A DNA stretch of 38,220 nt. Source: Nitrosomonas eutropha (GTDB lineage Bacteria > Pseudomonadota > Gammaproteobacteria > Burkholderiales > Nitrosomonadaceae). The notes beneath the pieces are model-generated. The model was not told where the DNA came from and did not search any database. It saw only the letters and a program-made list of their open reading frames with translations. The translations under genes and the position numbers were made by a program. Shown here piece after piece: positions 38,135 through 38,220 of this stretch (position 1 is its first letter; every line of letters starts with the position of its first letter). The DNA lies in NCBI RefSeq assembly GCF_003201195.1, contig NZ_QICQ01000027.1:1-38220 (forward strand), given 5' to 3'.

Positions 38135-38220
38135 TTATGATCTTCTGAGTATCAGTGCCATGAAGGCCAGATGAATAAACTGCAAGCTGGTGTTAAGTTT
38201 ACGCTCACAATTTTTCCATA
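38135..38220 (-). mobile_element. IS5-family-like transposase, C-terminal 28 residues (partial, right edge)
   Basis: The minus frame from the window edge reads WKNCERKLNTSLQFIHLAF, then MALILRRS and TAA (38137-38135). The RKLNTSLQFIHLAFxxLxLRR tail is typical of IS5-family DDE transposases. The rest lies beyond the window. The stop is only about 20 bases from sequence that already belongs to the restriction-like protein, so there is little room for a terminal inverted repeat; the junction may involve a deletion. Confidence 0.7.

Noticed and set aside
1..38220. CRISPR arrays, tRNA or rRNA genes
   Set aside because: No regularly spaced direct repeats and no tRNA T-loop/acceptor pattern or rRNA sequence was found on reading both strands.

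Overview
The window reads as a chromosomal segment of a Gram-negative betaproteobacterium, most like an ammonia oxidiser of the Nitrosomonas type. That assignment is tentative. It rests on the his-HIT-tatABC order, the aroQ-accB-accC-prmA block, divergent metG/apbC-dcd, a SAH riboswitch on ahcY, btuB-(BtuN-like)-cobO under a B12 riboswitch, and a PEP-CTERM protein. Nearly all of it is conserved housekeeping DNA; the accessory DNA sits at the two ends and around 25.6-27.4 kb and 36.3-38.2 kb. Both ends run into transposase genes (IS3-like at the left, IS5-like at the right), as expected if the window is a contig broken at repeated insertion sequences.

Layout. 1-1.2 kb: IS3-like end, a PLD-family protein with a winged-helix-like tail, and an IS630-like scrap. 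1.3-5.2 kb (minus strand): the activated methyl cycle cluster metK-ahcY-metF, with a clear S-adenosylhomocysteine riboswitch between metK and ahcY. 5.4-8 kb (plus): short-chain dehydrogenase, tsaE and an AmiC-type amidase. 8-12.3 kb (minus): aroQ-accB-accC-prmA-DUF3426. 12.5-14.6 kb: thiO (plus) converging on ispH (minus). 14.8-22.1 kb (plus): small membrane protein, hisC-hisB-hisH-hisA-hisF-hisI-hisE, HIT protein, tatA-tatB-tatC. 22.2-25.6 kb (plus): promoter, cobalamin riboswitch with a readable switching platform, btuB, BtuN-like membrane protein, cobO.

25.6-27.4 kb is a gene-poor scar holding an orphan ORF and two decayed transposase fragments (IS481-like and IS1595-like) facing each other. 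A PEP-CTERM protein follows, with a 16-bp perfect palindrome upstream. Then come metG (minus), apbC and dcd (plus), a cupin protein and mtfA (minus), and a large P2-type ATPase (plus). The right end holds about 0.8 kb without a convincing gene, then a PD-(D/E)XK restriction-like protein whose native 5' end appears to have been replaced by an IS5-like element.

How the genes fit together: MetK makes SAM, AhcY clears the SAH left after methylation, and MetF supplies methyl-THF for methionine synthesis. The riboswitch lets SAH raise ahcY (and probably metF) separately from metK. A second metabolite switch controls uptake and adenosylation of cobalamin. I did not find a convincing new multi-gene system. 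The best leads are RNA-level structures (the metK leader, the ahcY-metF spacer and the btuB switching helices), the palindrome ahead of the PEP-CTERM gene, and the IS-truncated nuclease.
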